Source: Phytobacter massiliensis JC163
GTDB taxonomy: Bacteria; Pseudomonadota; Gammaproteobacteria; Enterobacterales; Enterobacteriaceae
Direction: 5' to 3'
Length of the DNA stretch: 64,000 nt
Assembly (NCBI RefSeq): GCF_000321045.1
Contig: NZ_HE578949.1
Span: 345,993-409,992 of the forward strand
Positions 21,185 through 29,799 of this stretch are shown in pieces. Under the pieces are notes generated by a model. It did no database searches. It was not told where the DNA came from and saw only the letters and a list, made by a program, of their open reading frames with translations. The translations under genes were made by a program, and so were the position numbers. How positions within the stretch are numbered: position 1 is the stretch's first letter; every line of letters begins with the position of its first letter.

Positions 21185-22189
21185 ATGAAAGCAGCGTATT
21201 TACTGGTGGGGGCCGCGCTTATGATGGGCGCGTTTACCGCGCAGGCAACAGTATGTGTTAATAGCACTGGCACGCCAACGGATGTTTCTTACGATCTTTC
21301 CGGGGTGTTTAACAGTTCGAATAACCAGGTGGGACAGATTGTTACCCTTGCAGAAAAATCAGGCTATGTTGGCGTCTATGCTGTCTGTCCGGTGGGAACG
21401 GAAAATGGCACTACTTATCGTAGCTATGTGACCGATCTGCCTGTAACAACTACTATCGATAGGTTTAAATATGTAAAACTTAACGATTATCTTGATGGGG
21501 CAATGCAAATCACCGACGATTACGCTGGTGCGTTTTATCCACCGCAGAACTACGTGAAAATGGGTGCTTCTTATGCCGTTCCGATTCAAGTACCTTTTGA
21601 GGTTCGCGATTCAAAACTTATTTTTCGGCTTAAAGTGACCCGCCGCTTTATCGACATGGTGGTCATTCCCCGTCAGGTGCTTTTTCGGGTATATGTTACC
21701 TCTACCCCTAATGACCCTTTAACCTCGGTGGTCTATACCATCAGCTATAGTGGTACAGTCCAGGTGCCGCAAAACTGTGAAGTCAATGCTGGCAGTATGG
21801 TGGAATTTGATTTCGGCGATATTAGCGCATCCCAGTTCAGCAAAGCGGGAGCGGGCAACCGTCCTGAAGGCGTGATGCCGCAGAGTAAAACGCTGGGAAT
21901 CAAATGCACCAATATTGAAGCGCAGGCCTATTTAACGCTGCGCCTTGAATCAGAACAGTCCAGCGGCAATATGATGGTCTCTTCCAACCCTAACGTGGGG
22001 TTTATTGTTGCCGATAAGAACCTCACGCCGCTGGCGCCCAATAATGTGTCGAGCAAAATCCCTTTCCAGCTTGACGGCAGCGCTTCGGCGCAAATTCCTA
22101 TTATCACCTGGCCGGTCAGCGTTACCGGCTTAAAACCTCAGAAAGGCTATTTCGTTGCACGCGGCTACCTGGGCGTCGATTTTGATTAA
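21185..22189 (+). CDS. fimH: Tip adhesin FimH-like
   Basis: A 334-residue two-domain adhesin: an N-terminal lectin-like domain starting ATVCVNSTGT after the signal peptide and a C-terminal pilin domain (VPQNCEVNAGSMVEFDFGDI ... IKCTN) for donor-strand assembly, ending GYLGVDFD. ATG 21185 is chosen since AAGGA lies 8 bp upstream; ATG 21179 is too close to it. E. coli FimH-like mannose-pocket residues cannot be verified by eye and the lectin domain looks diverged, so sugar specificity is open. Position between usher and minor subunit supports the call. Confidence 0.87.
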   Translation: MKAAYLLVGAALMMGAFTAQATVCVNSTGTPTDVSYDLSGVFNSSNNQVGQIVTLAEKSGYVGVYAVCPVGTENGTTYRSYVTDLPVTTTIDRFKYVKLNDYLDGAMQITDDYAGAFYPPQNYVKMGASYAVPIQVPFEVRDSKLIFRLKVTRRFIDMVVIPRQVLFRVYVTSTPNDPLTSVVYTISYSGTVQVPQNCEVNAGSMVEFDFGDISASQFSKAGAGNRPEGVMPQSKTLGIKCTNIEAQAYLTLRLESEQSSGNMMVSSNPNVGFIVADKNLTPLAPNNVSSKIPFQLDGSASAQIPIITWPVSVTGLKPQKGYFVARGYLGVDFD

Positions 22190-22199
22190 GGAGAGCGTA

Positions 22200-22718
22200 A
22201 TGAGATGGCATGCACTGATTCCTCTTTTCGCCCTCGCTGTATTACCGCCACCGACGCAGGCGGATACGCTGGGCCGTATCAACATTCAGCTCTACGGTAA
22301 TATTATTGACTGGACCTGCGTTGCCGTTGCCGACGACGTCACTAAAAGCGTGCCGCTTGGGCGCTGGACGACAACGCAGCTCTTGCATAAGGGCGACACG
22401 ACGCCGCCCGTTCATTTCCAGCTCAGGCTTACCGGCTGTCCAACCGGCCCGGTGTCGATAGCGTTTCGGGGGATAAGCGATCCCTCGGATGAAGGTCTGC
22501 TGGCGCTAAATAGCGGCAGCAGCTCAAAAAATGTGGCGGTGCAGTTTATGGATCAGTATAAAAAAAATCTGCCCTTTAAACAGACAAGCCAGACAGTACA
22601 GGCGGATGAGAATGGCAACGCGGTGTTCAATTTTTATGCACGTTATATCGCCGTAGCGGATTATCCCAAACCAGGGACCGCAGATGCGGACGCCCTCTTT
22701 TTGATTAACTACGACTGA
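22200..22718 (+). CDS. fimF: Minor fimbrial subunit FimF-like
   Basis: A 172-residue pilin with signal peptide (TQA|DTLGR), Cys pair (DWTCVAV and LTGCPTG) and C-terminal strand ALFLINYD. ATG 22200 has AAGGAGAG upstream. As the last gene of fimAICDHF it probably links adhesin to rod, as FimF does. A strong bidirectional terminator follows. Confidence 0.87.
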   Translation: MRWHALIPLFALAVLPPPTQADTLGRINIQLYGNIIDWTCVAVADDVTKSVPLGRWTTTQLLHKGDTTPPVHFQLRLTGCPTGPVSIAFRGISDPSDEGLLALNSGSSSKNVAVQFMDQYKKNLPFKQTSQTVQADENGNAVFNFYARYIAVADYPKPGTADADALFLINYD

Positions 22719-22737
22719 TCGTTACGCCCACACCTTG

Positions 22738-22768
22738 AAAAACTCCCGGTTTACCGGGAGTTTTTTTT
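22738..22768. terminator. Bidirectional intrinsic terminator between fimF and fimZ
   Basis: ctcccgg / ccgggag with loop ttta, flanked by A4 on the left and T8 on the right. It ends transcription of the fim operon from the left and of fimZ from the right. Confidence 0.9.
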
Positions 22769-23399
22769 ACAGTAGTTCGTGTGCTTTGGCGTAATCGATC
22801 AGTTCAACAATAGAGTGGACGCCAAGTTTCGAGAATATATTCGACTTATGTGCGCTAATCGTTTTGTTACTTAACAAAAGCTGCTTTGCAATCTCTTTAT
22901 TGGAGAGACCGTTCGCCAGATAGCGAAGCACGGTCACTTCTCTGTTTGAAAGAGGCATATCGTCACGTTCGCGCAAGCGTCTGGGAAATTGATTAAACTG
23001 AATAAGAATTTCTGAGGGAAAGAAAGAGTATCCGGCCAGCAGCATTTCTACAGCATTATATATCTCATTGAGATCGGTCTTTTTGCTGACGAAGCCGTTG
23101 GCCCCGGCGCGTATAGCCCGGCCTGCATAAAATGACTCAGATTTAGACGACAAGAAAAGTACCTGTGTATTGGGTCGTATCTCTTTAATTCTCTTAAGAA
23201 AAGTAAAACCATCCGAATTGGGTAGTTCAATATCAAGGATAACCAATTCGACATTATGCTTGCGAATGTAGCTTAATACTTTATGTCCATCATCTGTATT
23301 AAGGACCACATTGATATTCTTATTGTTTTTAAGCAAGACCTCTATTGACATTCTGATTAAAGGGTGTTCATCCATAATTATCACAGATGCCGTTTTCAT
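22767..23399 (-). CDS. fimZ: Fimbrial response regulator FimZ
   Basis: A 210-residue NarL-type response regulator. The receiver has the acidic pocket (MDEH), phospho-acceptor Asp in LVILDIELPNSDG, and the conserved Lys (LSSKSESF). The C-terminal LuxR-type helix-turn-helix is LSNREVTVLRYLANGLSNKEIAKQLLLSNKTISAHKS (in two halves). Match to E. coli and Salmonella FimZ is close. In Salmonella FimZ activates fimA transcription with FimY. At least four of its Arg codons are AGA, the codon read by the nearby argU tRNA. Confidence 0.94.
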   Translation of the reverse strand: MKTASVIIMDEHPLIRMSIEVLLKNNKNINVVLNTDDGHKVLSYIRKHNVELVILDIELPNSDGFTFLKRIKEIRPNTQVLFLSSKSESFYAGRAIRAGANGFVSKKTDLNEIYNAVEMLLAGYSFFPSEILIQFNQFPRRLRERDDMPLSNREVTVLRYLANGLSNKEIAKQLLLSNKTISAHKSNIFSKLGVHSIVELIDYAKAHELL

Positions 23400-24037
23400 T
23401 TTGTACCTCAGTTAGTAAAAGTTGAGCCAAACTCCTTATCAGGCTCAAGTATGAAAAAGGTATTACAAAGCTCTTTTCGTCAGACGTCTTTTAACCCCAG
23501 CGTCGGTATTGGTTATGTCGAAAGGAGACTTAATACGATGAGTGGAACTCCATCATTTAACAGCGAAGGTTTATTATACCTGGGATTCCACGCTGCAAAA
23601 GTAAGGCGAAATAGGCCAGATTTTATATTTCGCTAAAACCTCCTGCTGAATGAATAAAATGGCCTGATTTGGAAATTTTCATATCGGATTTTGTTTTTTT
23701 AGAGATATACTTTGTTTTTCACGTAAAAAAGTACTTTTGTAACAGCGCGTTCACTATTTTTCTTCTGTAATCAACATTTCGTTATGCCCAGCCGTAACAT
23801 GAGCTATGAAGTATTGCTATTGTGAATATTTTACGACTGGTTAGTCTATTTTTAAACTCAAAATAATTCGACAGTCAATAAAATAACTAAGATCTATTAA
23901 TTGAGGTAAAATTTTACTGCTGACTTAAGAGTCAATTACTCCAGGAAAAGTGAGAATTGTTTTAGCGATGTTACATGCAGCAGTGACTTTGGTTGAAAAA
24001 TAAGCCTTTTCTTACCTGTATCTCAGGAAAATGCTGT
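23400..24037. other. AT-rich intergenic region between fimZ and fimY
   Basis: About 640 bp, clearly more AT-rich than the flanking genes. It must hold the fimZ promoter. A short plus-strand frame (23364-23636) lacks homology and ribosome site and is not called. No terminator of the stem-plus-T type was seen for fimY. Confidence 0.5.
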
Positions 24038-24736
24038 TTATGACGGATACTGATTTGTTAAGCGCTGGATAAGGTGCATTAGCGCCGGCCGGCCAGAAAG
24101 CTGTAGCTTTTGCAGGATCATTTTTAATCTGTACATCACGCAGTGGTAGGGCTGGTTTGACTGGCATGCTATCTCCTTTAACGATAAACCTCGCGACAGC
24201 GAAAAGATAAGCGTCCATTCGCATTTATTCAGGGTTGCGCTGATAGCCGACGGGTGTTGGGGTGAGGTCAGAATATTCTTACGCATCAAAGAAATACTCT
24301 CGCTCTTGTTGGTTTGCCTGACGGGCAGGGCTTTTTCCAGAAAGAGAAGCACCTGGCGATCATACTGCTCCGTCAGCAAAACGATGCCGGTTGTGCCCTC
24401 GTTACAGGTCAGTTGGCGTAGAGTATTAATTTCATCCAGCACCGGCTCTGCCAGAGAGGCAATATCAATAATGATTTTACTGACCTTAACCCTTTGCTTG
24501 AATTGCCAGGCTTCATACAGTGAGGTCAGGTGAGTGATGTTATACAGCGGGTAAAAGGCGGCGGTGATTCCCAGCGACAAAAAATTATCTCTGGTAACCA
24601 GGAGAAGCGCAGCACTATTTTTGGGATGCTGACCAGCGAAATAGATAATCCTGTCTGATCGCTTAAGAATGAACGTATCGCTGGGGACATGTACATTTCC
24701 TGCCTTTGAGCGGCGGCCTTTTTCCCGGCGTCCCAT
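24038..24736 (-). CDS. fimY: Fimbrial regulator FimY-like
   Basis: A 232-residue protein whose N-terminal part is a degenerate receiver-like domain and whose C-terminus is a LuxR-type helix-turn-helix (LSRGLSLKEIACQSNQ ... VMYRLKMILQKL). Position beside fimZ and before argU is that of Salmonella fimY, a co-activator of fimA. Of 16 Arg codons, five are AGA or AGG, unusual for a regulator in this GC-rich background. Salmonella FimY translation is known to depend on the adjacent argU-type tRNA (fimU), and the same codon bias is seen here. Salmonella fimW is missing between fimY and the tRNA. The start ATG 24736 has no good ribosome site, so poor translation is likely or the true start is downstream. 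Confidence 0.78.
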   Translation of the reverse strand: MGRREKGRRSKAGNVHVPSDTFILKRSDRIIYFAGQHPKNSAALLLVTRDNFLSLGITAAFYPLYNITHLTSLYEAWQFKQRVKVSKIIIDIASLAEPVLDEINTLRQLTCNEGTTGIVLLTEQYDRQVLLFLEKALPVRQTNKSESISLMRKNILTSPQHPSAISATLNKCEWTLIFSLSRGLSLKEIACQSNQPYHCVMYRLKMILQKLQLSGRPALMHLIQRLTNQYPS

Positions 24737-25020
24737 TGTAGATAGAAGATCCTCTGGAATACTTTTCGTTATGGCAAACTTTGCGAGAACAATCGCTTTT
24801 ATTGAAGGTTCGCAAATGCAGCCTCCAGTTCATGCTTCTGCTGGTCCCATTGAAAAGGTCTTCGGGTCACCCATTTTAATGACGCCCGTTTTGGTAAACA
24901 GAAGACCGTGCTTATTAAACCCCAGGATTTTACTTTTTTACGATATAAAGTGTTAATAATTACTACTGTTAAAGGATGACGGAACGGATAGCGTACATTA
25001 CGCAACCAGTTGGCAGGAAA
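24737..25020. other. Intergenic region upstream of argU
   Basis: About 280 bp between fimY and the argU promoter. Short frames exist on both strands, but none has recognisable sequence. This is where Salmonella carries fimW; I see no convincing fimW remnant. Confidence 0.4.
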
Positions 25021-25024
25021 GGCA

Positions 25025-25052
25025 TTGACTCGTTGTCGGGGGGCCGTATAAT
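25025..25052 (+). promoter_or_regulatory. argU promoter
   Basis: TTGACT (25025-25030) and a perfect TATAAT (25047-25052) with 16-bp spacing, followed by a GC-rich discriminator (cccggtcg) typical of stringently controlled stable-RNA promoters. The tRNA begins 24 bp after the -10. Confidence 0.88.
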
Positions 25053-25075
25053 CCCGGTCGTTTGTTCCAGGTAAT

Positions 25076-25162
<87 letters not shown>

Positions 25163-25167
25163 TACAC

Positions 25168-26331
25168 TTACGCCAGTTTTAGTCCTGCCTGATTTGCTCC
25201 TTGTGTCGTATTTGTGTCGCTGGCCCCAAAAATGGTGTCGATTTTCCTCGCATGCTCGCTGAGGTGGTTCGGCGAGAGATGCGCGTACCGGCGTACCATT
25301 TCGATGCTTTCCCATCCACCCATTTCCTGCAAAACGGAAAGCGGGACTCCTGACTGTATCAGCCAGCTCGCCCAGGTATGCCGCAGGTCATGAAAGCGAA
25401 AGTTTTCTATACCGGCTTTTCTTAACCCGGTATACCACGCGTTGTTGTCATCAACACGCATTTTTCTGACAGCTTCCGTTAGCGTACCGTCAGGGCGATG
25501 TTTTGCGGTGGTGTGAACAAACACCCACCGGGAATGTTTTCCTATCTGATCCCTTAACACCTTGCATGCGGTATCATTCAGAGCGACGCCAATAGCCTTG
25601 CCCGCCTTCGCGTTCTCCGGATTTACCCATGCAACCTTCCTCTGCATATCGACCTGCTGCCACTCCAGATCAATGATATTGGAGCGGCGCAGGCCGGTAG
25701 CCAGCGCAAATATCACAACAGGTCGGATACTGTCCGACATACAGCTGATCAGCCTCTCTGCTTCTTCCCTTGTAAGCCAGCGTATCCTTTTGCTGACCGG
25801 CTTCCGCGTTTTTATCACCGGCGCCGACTTTATCCACTTCCATTCATTAGCTGCGGCGCGAAGCATAGATCTGATGAAAGATAAATGCTGTGACCGGGTT
25901 GCCAGGCTGACGGGCTTAGGTTCATACGCCGGAACGGGAAGCCCCTTCCTGATTGCTGCATCCCTCCGGCTTTCCCATATTTGCAGGTGCTTTCGGTTAA
26001 TCATCCCATTTACGGCTTCGTGTATTTCATCGGCCGTAATCTTCGAAACATCCCGCCCGGAAAAATTCTGCAGCCAGAAAGCGATTTTTGTTTTGTCGTC
26101 ATCCAGTGAACGCTTATGCTCCTTTTCCAGGATCCACCGATAGCAACATTCCTGAAAGGTTCGCGGAGGCAGTTCTCCCATCTGATCCACCCGCCACGCC
26201 TCGGCCTTCAACTTGTCATGGAGCTCCTGCGCTTGTTTCTTGTCCTTTGTGCCAAGAGAGCGTCTAACTCTTTTTCCTGACGGCGTAAAGAAATGACAGT
26301 GCCACACGCCGCCCCTGAGGGTGATTGACAT
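25168..26331 (-). CDS. Prophage tyrosine recombinase/integrase
   Basis: A 387-residue phage integrase that recombines attP with the argU 3' end. An N-terminal arm-binding domain and core-binding domain precede the catalytic domain, where Arg in TGLRRSN (about 212), HDLRHTW (about 313-319) and the nucleophile Tyr in MVRRYAHL (about 348) are intact. The gene points toward attL and ends 6 bp from it, as usual for integrases in tRNA genes. Its 5' end overlaps the excisionase-like gene by 124 bp. Related to DLP12 IntD by location. Confidence 0.93.
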   Translation of the reverse strand: MSITLRGGVWHCHFFTPSGKRVRRSLGTKDKKQAQELHDKLKAEAWRVDQMGELPPRTFQECCYRWILEKEHKRSLDDDKTKIAFWLQNFSGRDVSKITADEIHEAVNGMINRKHLQIWESRRDAAIRKGLPVPAYEPKPVSLATRSQHLSFIRSMLRAAANEWKWIKSAPVIKTRKPVSKRIRWLTREEAERLISCMSDSIRPVVIFALATGLRRSNIIDLEWQQVDMQRKVAWVNPENAKAGKAIGVALNDTACKVLRDQIGKHSRWVFVHTTAKHRPDGTLTEAVRKMRVDDNNAWYTGLRKAGIENFRFHDLRHTWASWLIQSGVPLSVLQEMGGWESIEMVRRYAHLSPNHLSEHARKIDTIFGASDTNTTQGANQAGLKLA

Positions 26332-26543
26332 AGTTTTTCCTCTTTATGTTCACCCGCGTTCGCGGGAACAGGATCGCCTGGTGAAGTCAGATACGCAATG
26401 CATGCCGCTTCGGTAGTCCGGTATTTATTGCCGATTTTCTTTCCTGACAGCAGACCGGAGTCGATCAGTCGGTAGATAGTGCGTGGAGAAACAATCAGCA
26501 GTTCAGCCGCCTGCTGTGCGGTAATGGCTCGTTCTGATGGCAT
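26208..26543 (-). CDS. Helix-turn-helix excisionase-like protein
   Basis: A 111-residue protein with an N-terminal HTH_17/MerR-like DNA-binding domain ([24 protein letters not shown] ... KIGNKYR, split). ATG 26543 has GGAG about 10 bp upstream; the in-frame start at 26576 is less likely. It overlaps the integrase start, and this arrangement is typical of recombination directionality factors. The C-terminal half has no recognised fold. Function as excisionase is inferred from domain and place. Confidence 0.72.
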   Translation of the reverse strand: MPSERAITAQQAAELLIVSPRTIYRLIDSGLLSGKKIGNKYRTTEAACIAYLTSPGDPVPANAGEHKEEKLCQSPSGAACGTVISLRRQEKELDALLAQRTRNKRRSSMTS

Positions 26544-26572
26544 GTGATGTATCTCCGGTTGGATTATGAAAG

Positions 26573-26601
26573 GCAATAAAAAACCGCCTCAGTGGGCGGT
26601 T
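26573..26601 (-). terminator. Intrinsic terminator upstream of the excisionase-like gene
   Basis: On the minus strand aaccgcc / ggcggtt with a short loop is followed by TTTTTT. It ends transcription of the 26627-27001 gene before the excisionase-like gene. Right beside it is an unusual G9-T-G3 run (26611-26623). Confidence 0.82.
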
Positions 26602-26626
26602 AGTGGTAATGGGGGGGGGTGGGCGC

Positions 26627-27001
26627 TTAATTTCCAAAAACGAAGCGAACTCCTCCTGAGTGCCCGAGCAAATCCTTCATGCGCTTGTATGTTTTTGGCG
26701 CAGAACCATTGCCGGTGCTAATTTCTGCCTTTAGCATTTCTATCAGGGAATCCCACTCTTTGATAATCGGCGCAAACTGCTTACACACCACGGAGATTTT
26801 GTCGAAGTGCTCCCTTATTTCTGGAATCTCCTCTACAAGCAACATGCACCTTCTCAAATCAGAGGCATCACTTGGCGCGTCAAATCTGGAGCCATAAATA
26901 TTTCGTTTAAGTCCAAGGGCGATAGACGCCATTGTTGCACTGCTCACCCCTACATCCCCGCTTGTTTGCCAGTGCAGAACCTTTATTGCCAAATCACTCA
27001 T
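26627..27001 (-). CDS. Prophage protein of unknown function
   Basis: A 124-residue soluble protein. ATG 27001 (MSDLAIKVLHWQ) has GGAGG 8 bp upstream, so it is very likely translated. Mostly helical by composition, no membrane segment and no motif I recognise. The first 60 residues (DVGVSSATMASIALGL) have the look of a helix-turn-helix-containing or ribbon regulator, but this is not strong. It is in the leftward group with xis and int and is cut off from them by a terminator. Confidence 0.7.
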   Translation of the reverse strand: MSDLAIKVLHWQTSGDVGVSSATMASIALGLKRNIYGSRFDAPSDASDLRRCMLLVEEIPEIREHFDKISVVCKQFAPIIKEWDSLIEMLKAEISTGNGSAPKTYKRMKDLLGHSGGVRFVFGN

Positions 27002-27071
27002 CACATCCTCCATAAAACAAAACCCGCCGCAGCGAGTCATTTAAACCAGATAGTCATCAGCGGGTTATCAG

Positions 27072-27287
27072 CTACATAGCCAGTGTGCAGCATGCAATGT
27101 GCATCACTCCGGCGCTGTCGGGCCGTACCGTATCAATCTCATAGCCAAAATCGGCGCAGAACGCGTTGAGGCGCTCGAAAACAACAATAACCCCCATCGA
27201 TATACCCGCGAGGAACTAGAACGCATCAGAGCGCGTTACAGGGCCTTATTACGCGAGTTAATCAAAAGCAGGAGTGAGGCAGCATGA
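27072..27287 (+). pseudogene. ninG: ninG (rap) 3' fragment
   Basis: The frame reading SQCAACNVHHSGAVGPYR through RALLRELIKSRSEAA matches the C-terminal third of lambda NinG/Rap (HKQCVVCNQHKSGNLVPYR ... NSRSEAA), including a zinc-binding Cys pair. The N-terminal two thirds are missing; the homology begins about 27072, next to the promoter region of the leftward gene. NinG helps RecBCD-independent recombination. The fragment marks a deletion that removed the phage early region. Its stop overlaps ninH in ATGA, as in lambdoid phages. Confidence 0.85.
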
Positions 27288-27469
27288 ACCATACAGTCAA
27301 AACCATTCCTGATTACCTGGTAGAGAACTATGGCAATCAGACAGAAGTAGCTCGAAAGCTCAACTGCCATCGAAGCACGGTAAACAAATACGCATACGAC
27401 ACCAAAGGCAATCGCCATGCGGTTGTTAACGGCGTCCTGATGGTTCACCCAATGGGAAGAGGGCGTTGA
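27284..27469 (+). CDS. ninH: Lambdoid NinH-like DNA-binding protein
   Basis: A 61-residue protein close to lambda NinH: TIPDYLVENYGNQTEVARKLNCHRSTVNKY is a Fis-like helix-turn-helix (split here as YGNQTEVARKLNCHRSTVNKY), followed by HAVVNGVLMVH. Slightly shorter than the 68-residue lambda protein. Starts within the ninG stop. A role in phage late-region DNA binding is family knowledge only; here it is probably a passenger. Confidence 0.85.
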   Translation: MNHTVKTIPDYLVENYGNQTEVARKLNCHRSTVNKYAYDTKGNRHAVVNGVLMVHPMGRGR

Positions 27470-27470
27470 T

Positions 27471-27650
27471 ATGAGCACCATCACATCAATAGCCTCAGCA
27501 CAGCAGCGCCACAAAGACCGGGAGATGCTTGGCGATATCGACAAGGCGTTACAGACAAACGAGGAAACTCGCCAGCGCCTGGAAGCTATGAGGCGTGAGG
27601 TCGTCAATCGCCTGGGATTGAATAAACCTGATGGGCCGGAGGTAGCATGA
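27471..27650 (+). CDS. Small nin-region orf (59 aa)
   Basis: ATG 27471 follows the ninH stop by one base and the frame runs to TGA 27648-27650, overlapping the next ATG. The 59 residues are charged and helical (MSTITSIASAQQRHKDRE ...), with a coiled-coil-like middle. Not recognised. Tight packing between ninH and Q supports it as a real nin-region gene. Confidence 0.6.
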   Translation: MSTITSIASAQQRHKDREMLGDIDKALQTNEETRQRLEAMRREVVNRLGLNKPDGPEVA

Positions 27651-27808
27651 TAACCATGGCACTGGTGTTTTACGCATTCATGGCAGGCATGACTGCTGAG
27701 TGGTCGCACACAAGACTAAAAAGCCTTGGAGCTAAAGGCGGTATCGCTCTGGTTTCTTTAGGCGCCGGCCTTGCGTGGCCTTATTTCATATGGGAGATGT
27801 CCCGATGA
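27647..27808 (+). CDS. Small membrane protein in the nin region (53 aa)
   Basis: Starts in the ATGA overlap with the preceding orf and ends in an ATGA overlap with the Q fragment. The 53-residue product has two hydrophobic stretches (ALVFYAFMAGM and GIALVSLGAGLAWPYFIW), so it is likely a small inner-membrane protein. No family recognised. Perfect stop/start overlaps on both sides argue that it is translated. Confidence 0.6.
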   Translation: MITMALVFYAFMAGMTAEWSHTRLKSLGAKGGIALVSLGAGLAWPYFIWEMSR

Positions 27809-27936
27809 GACTGGAATCTGTCGCCAAATTTCACTCGCCAAAAAGCCCGATGATGAGTGACTCACCACGGGCTACGGCTTCTGATTCGCTTTCAGGTACT
27901 GATGTGATGGCAGCCAGGCGCTGCGCTCCTTACTGA
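27805..27936 (+). pseudogene. Antiterminator Q, N-terminal fragment
   Basis: The first 37 codons (MRLESVAKFHSPKSPMMSDS through SGTDVMAA) are essentially identical to phage lambda Q, the late-gene antiterminator. After the AA codons the sequence switches at about 27912 to unrelated DNA (RRCAPY, stop). The zinc and core domains are missing, so it cannot act. This is the left side of a deletion joined to the J gene. Confidence 0.9.
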
Positions 27937-29057
27937 GGGCGCGCCCATCCAGTTATGTCGGGGTCACTACGATGGGGATCACTGTGCGAACAGGAAACCG
28001 TCTGGCCGCTCAGTCCGATCGGCGTATCAGCGTGGTACCCACCCGGATTTATAGCGGAGGTCGAACCGCACGCAGCATTAGTGGGGCGCTGTATCACGTA
28101 CTGGAATCTCTGGGTTTCACTGCAGACCAGATAGACAGCAACGCTATCGACGCCCTGGAGTCAACATACTGGACACCACGTGGTGAGACATTTGATTTTG
28201 CTACAGGTGAGAGCACGTCAGCGCTGGAGATGCTGCAGAAAATCTGCTATGCCGGAATGGGATATTTTCTGCTGACCGATGGGCTTGTGTCAGCAGGAAG
28301 GGAAGGGGTTAAACCCTGGGTTGGCATGATCACCCCGCAGGAAACTACCGAGGAGTTGCAAACCTCGTTTAAAGCTCCGTCGCAGGATGATTACGATGGG
28401 GTTGATGTGACCTACATCAACGGCACAACCTGGGCAGAGGAAACCGTGCAATGTAAGCTTCCAGGCAATCCCACACCATTGAAAGTTGAGAGCTATAAAC
28501 TGGACGGCGTTCTGGATCAGGACCGCGCGTATCGTATCGGTATGCGCCGTTTGCTCGGTTACACGCTACAGCGCCTGCAGCACACCACCTCAACGGAAAT
28601 GGATGCACTTTGCTACGAGTATATGGACAGGATAATCCTTGCTGATGATATACCCGGCAGCCAGACACTGAGCTGCCTGATTACGGATGTCTCATATAAC
28701 AGCAGTACGATCACCCTGACCCTAAGTGAATCCCCTGACTGGTCGTTCGAAAGCCCGAGGGTAATTATCAGGAATCAGGAGGGCAGCGCCTCTTTAATGC
28801 TGGTACCTACCCGTATTGATGATTACACCATCTCTATCCCGTACAACCCATCGCTTGAGGTTGAAACATGGGCGATTAACGACCCATACATAGAACCCCC
28901 ACGGCTTCTTTTTTGTTCTTCCGTTCGCGTCCCCTATGACGCACTAATCGGCGAAATTTCCCCGGGTAACGATGGAACAAGCAGCGTCTCAGCTGTTCAG
29001 TATAACCCAGGTAAATATGCGTATGACGACGCCAGCTATCCCGGCGATGTCGCGTAA
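27912..29057 (+). pseudogene. Tail-tip host-specificity protein J, C-terminal fragment
   Basis: An open frame continues from just inside the Q fragment; the first internal ATG is 27972. The product (about 380 residues) has the look of the C-terminal region of TipJ/J-type tail-tip proteins: SSYVGVTTMGITVRTGNR, RISVVPTRIYSGG, SALEMLQKICYAGMGYF, and a beta-rich end with fibronectin-like character. Full J proteins are two to three times longer. Joined in a different frame to the Q start, so the junction is a deletion scar; not expected to function. Family assignment is by pattern and gene order, moderately sure. Confidence 0.72.
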
Positions 29058-29074
29058 ACACACCACAATCCTTT

Positions 29075-29097
29075 AACCCGCTTCGGCGGGTTTTTTT
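29075..29097 (+). terminator. Intrinsic terminator after the J fragment
   Basis: aacccgc / gcgggtt with a TTCG tetraloop followed by T7. A textbook terminator, with the next ATG only 15 bp beyond. Confidence 0.9.
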
Positions 29098-29112
29098 ATG
29101 CCCGGAGCGAGC

Positions 29113-29513
29113 ATGACACAATACGCCACCCTTAATCCGCTGGGGTCTACCAGCCCATACGATTTATTCGACAACGCGCAGAATTTTGACTTTGCTATTA
29201 ACGACATTACGAACGCCATCTGGCAGGATCGCTTCGGTCGCACTCGGCAGACCTGGTACGGGCTTGAACAACTGGCCAAGGCAGCCATTGCTGCGTTTGG
29301 CTACATCACCATGGACTCGTTCCAGGCCGGCGCCACGCTTACCCTGCCTAACCAGGTTCTCCGCGATACCAGCACGGGCGAGTATTACCGCTGGGATGGC
29401 GCATACCCGGTTCACTCTATCTGCGCGGAGGCCCGTCAGGAGGGTTTAAGCGCACCTGGAAAAAAGAGAGCGGAAACGGAAATACCGGCTGGGTTGAAGG
29501 AGCGGATTTATGA
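29113..29513 (+). pseudogene. Phage tail fibre protein, internally broken
   Basis: ATG 29113 (MTQYATLNPLGSTSPYDLFDN) opens a tail-fibre N-terminal domain through YYRWDGA near 29400. From about 29403 the plausible continuation is in another frame (IPGSLYLRGGPSGGFKRTW ... NTGWVEGADL), whose TGA at 29511-29513 overlaps the next start in ATGA. Either one base is missing near 29400 or an internal deletion fused a fibre start to a fibre end; the full protein would be only about 133 residues, so an internal deletion is likely as well. Unreliable as a working fibre. Confidence 0.7.
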
Positions 29514-29713
29514 TTCAGAAAATGAAATGCTTTTACAGTAAAGATGGCACCCTTATAAACATAGGCCCATGGGATTATCAACGGTTCCCGGTTTACGACA
29601 ATGACGGATTTGTTGATGAAGTGGTGACAGGTAACCCTCTGCCTGACGGAGCCTACGAAAAGGAGATGGATGTTGTTGTCAATGAGGATGGCAGTCGCTC
29701 TGTAGCTCAGTAG
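29510..29713 (+). CDS. Small prophage protein downstream of tail fibre (67 aa)
   Basis: A 67-residue acidic protein (MIQKMKCFYSKDG ... VDEVVTGNPLPDGAYEKEM). It starts in the overlap with the fibre stop. The type is often found right after tail-fibre genes in enteric prophages; its role is not established and I do not assign one. Confidence 0.65.
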   Translation: MIQKMKCFYSKDGTLINIGPWDYQRFPVYDNDGFVDEVVTGNPLPDGAYEKEMDVVVNEDGSRSVAQ

Positions 29714-29799
29714 TCATCATCCGCGTCTCTCATCTTCGAGCGGATAACCAGAGCAGCAAACAGGACAATGACGGCAAGGATGCCGATAACCCACCACAT
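29707..29799 (-). CDS. 30-residue single-span membrane peptide
   Basis: On the minus strand ATG 29799 to TGA 29707 encodes a 30-residue peptide: a 19-residue hydrophobic helix (WWVIGILAVIVLFAALVI) followed by RSKMRDADDDY. A GGGGG stretch lies 5-9 bp upstream. The helix plus charged tail is typical of small bacterial membrane proteins. It overlaps the end of the 67-aa orf by 7 bp. Plausible but unproven. Confidence 0.45.
   Translation of the reverse strand: MWWVIGILAVIVLFAALVIRSKMRDADDDY

Noticed and set aside
23364-23636. 90-residue plus-strand frame between fimZ and fimY
   Set aside because: Overlaps the fimZ start, has no clear ribosome site and no recognisable sequence.
24799-25005. 68-residue minus-strand frame near argU as a fimW remnant
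   Set aside because: No similarity to FimW could be seen and the frame overlaps the argU promoter region.
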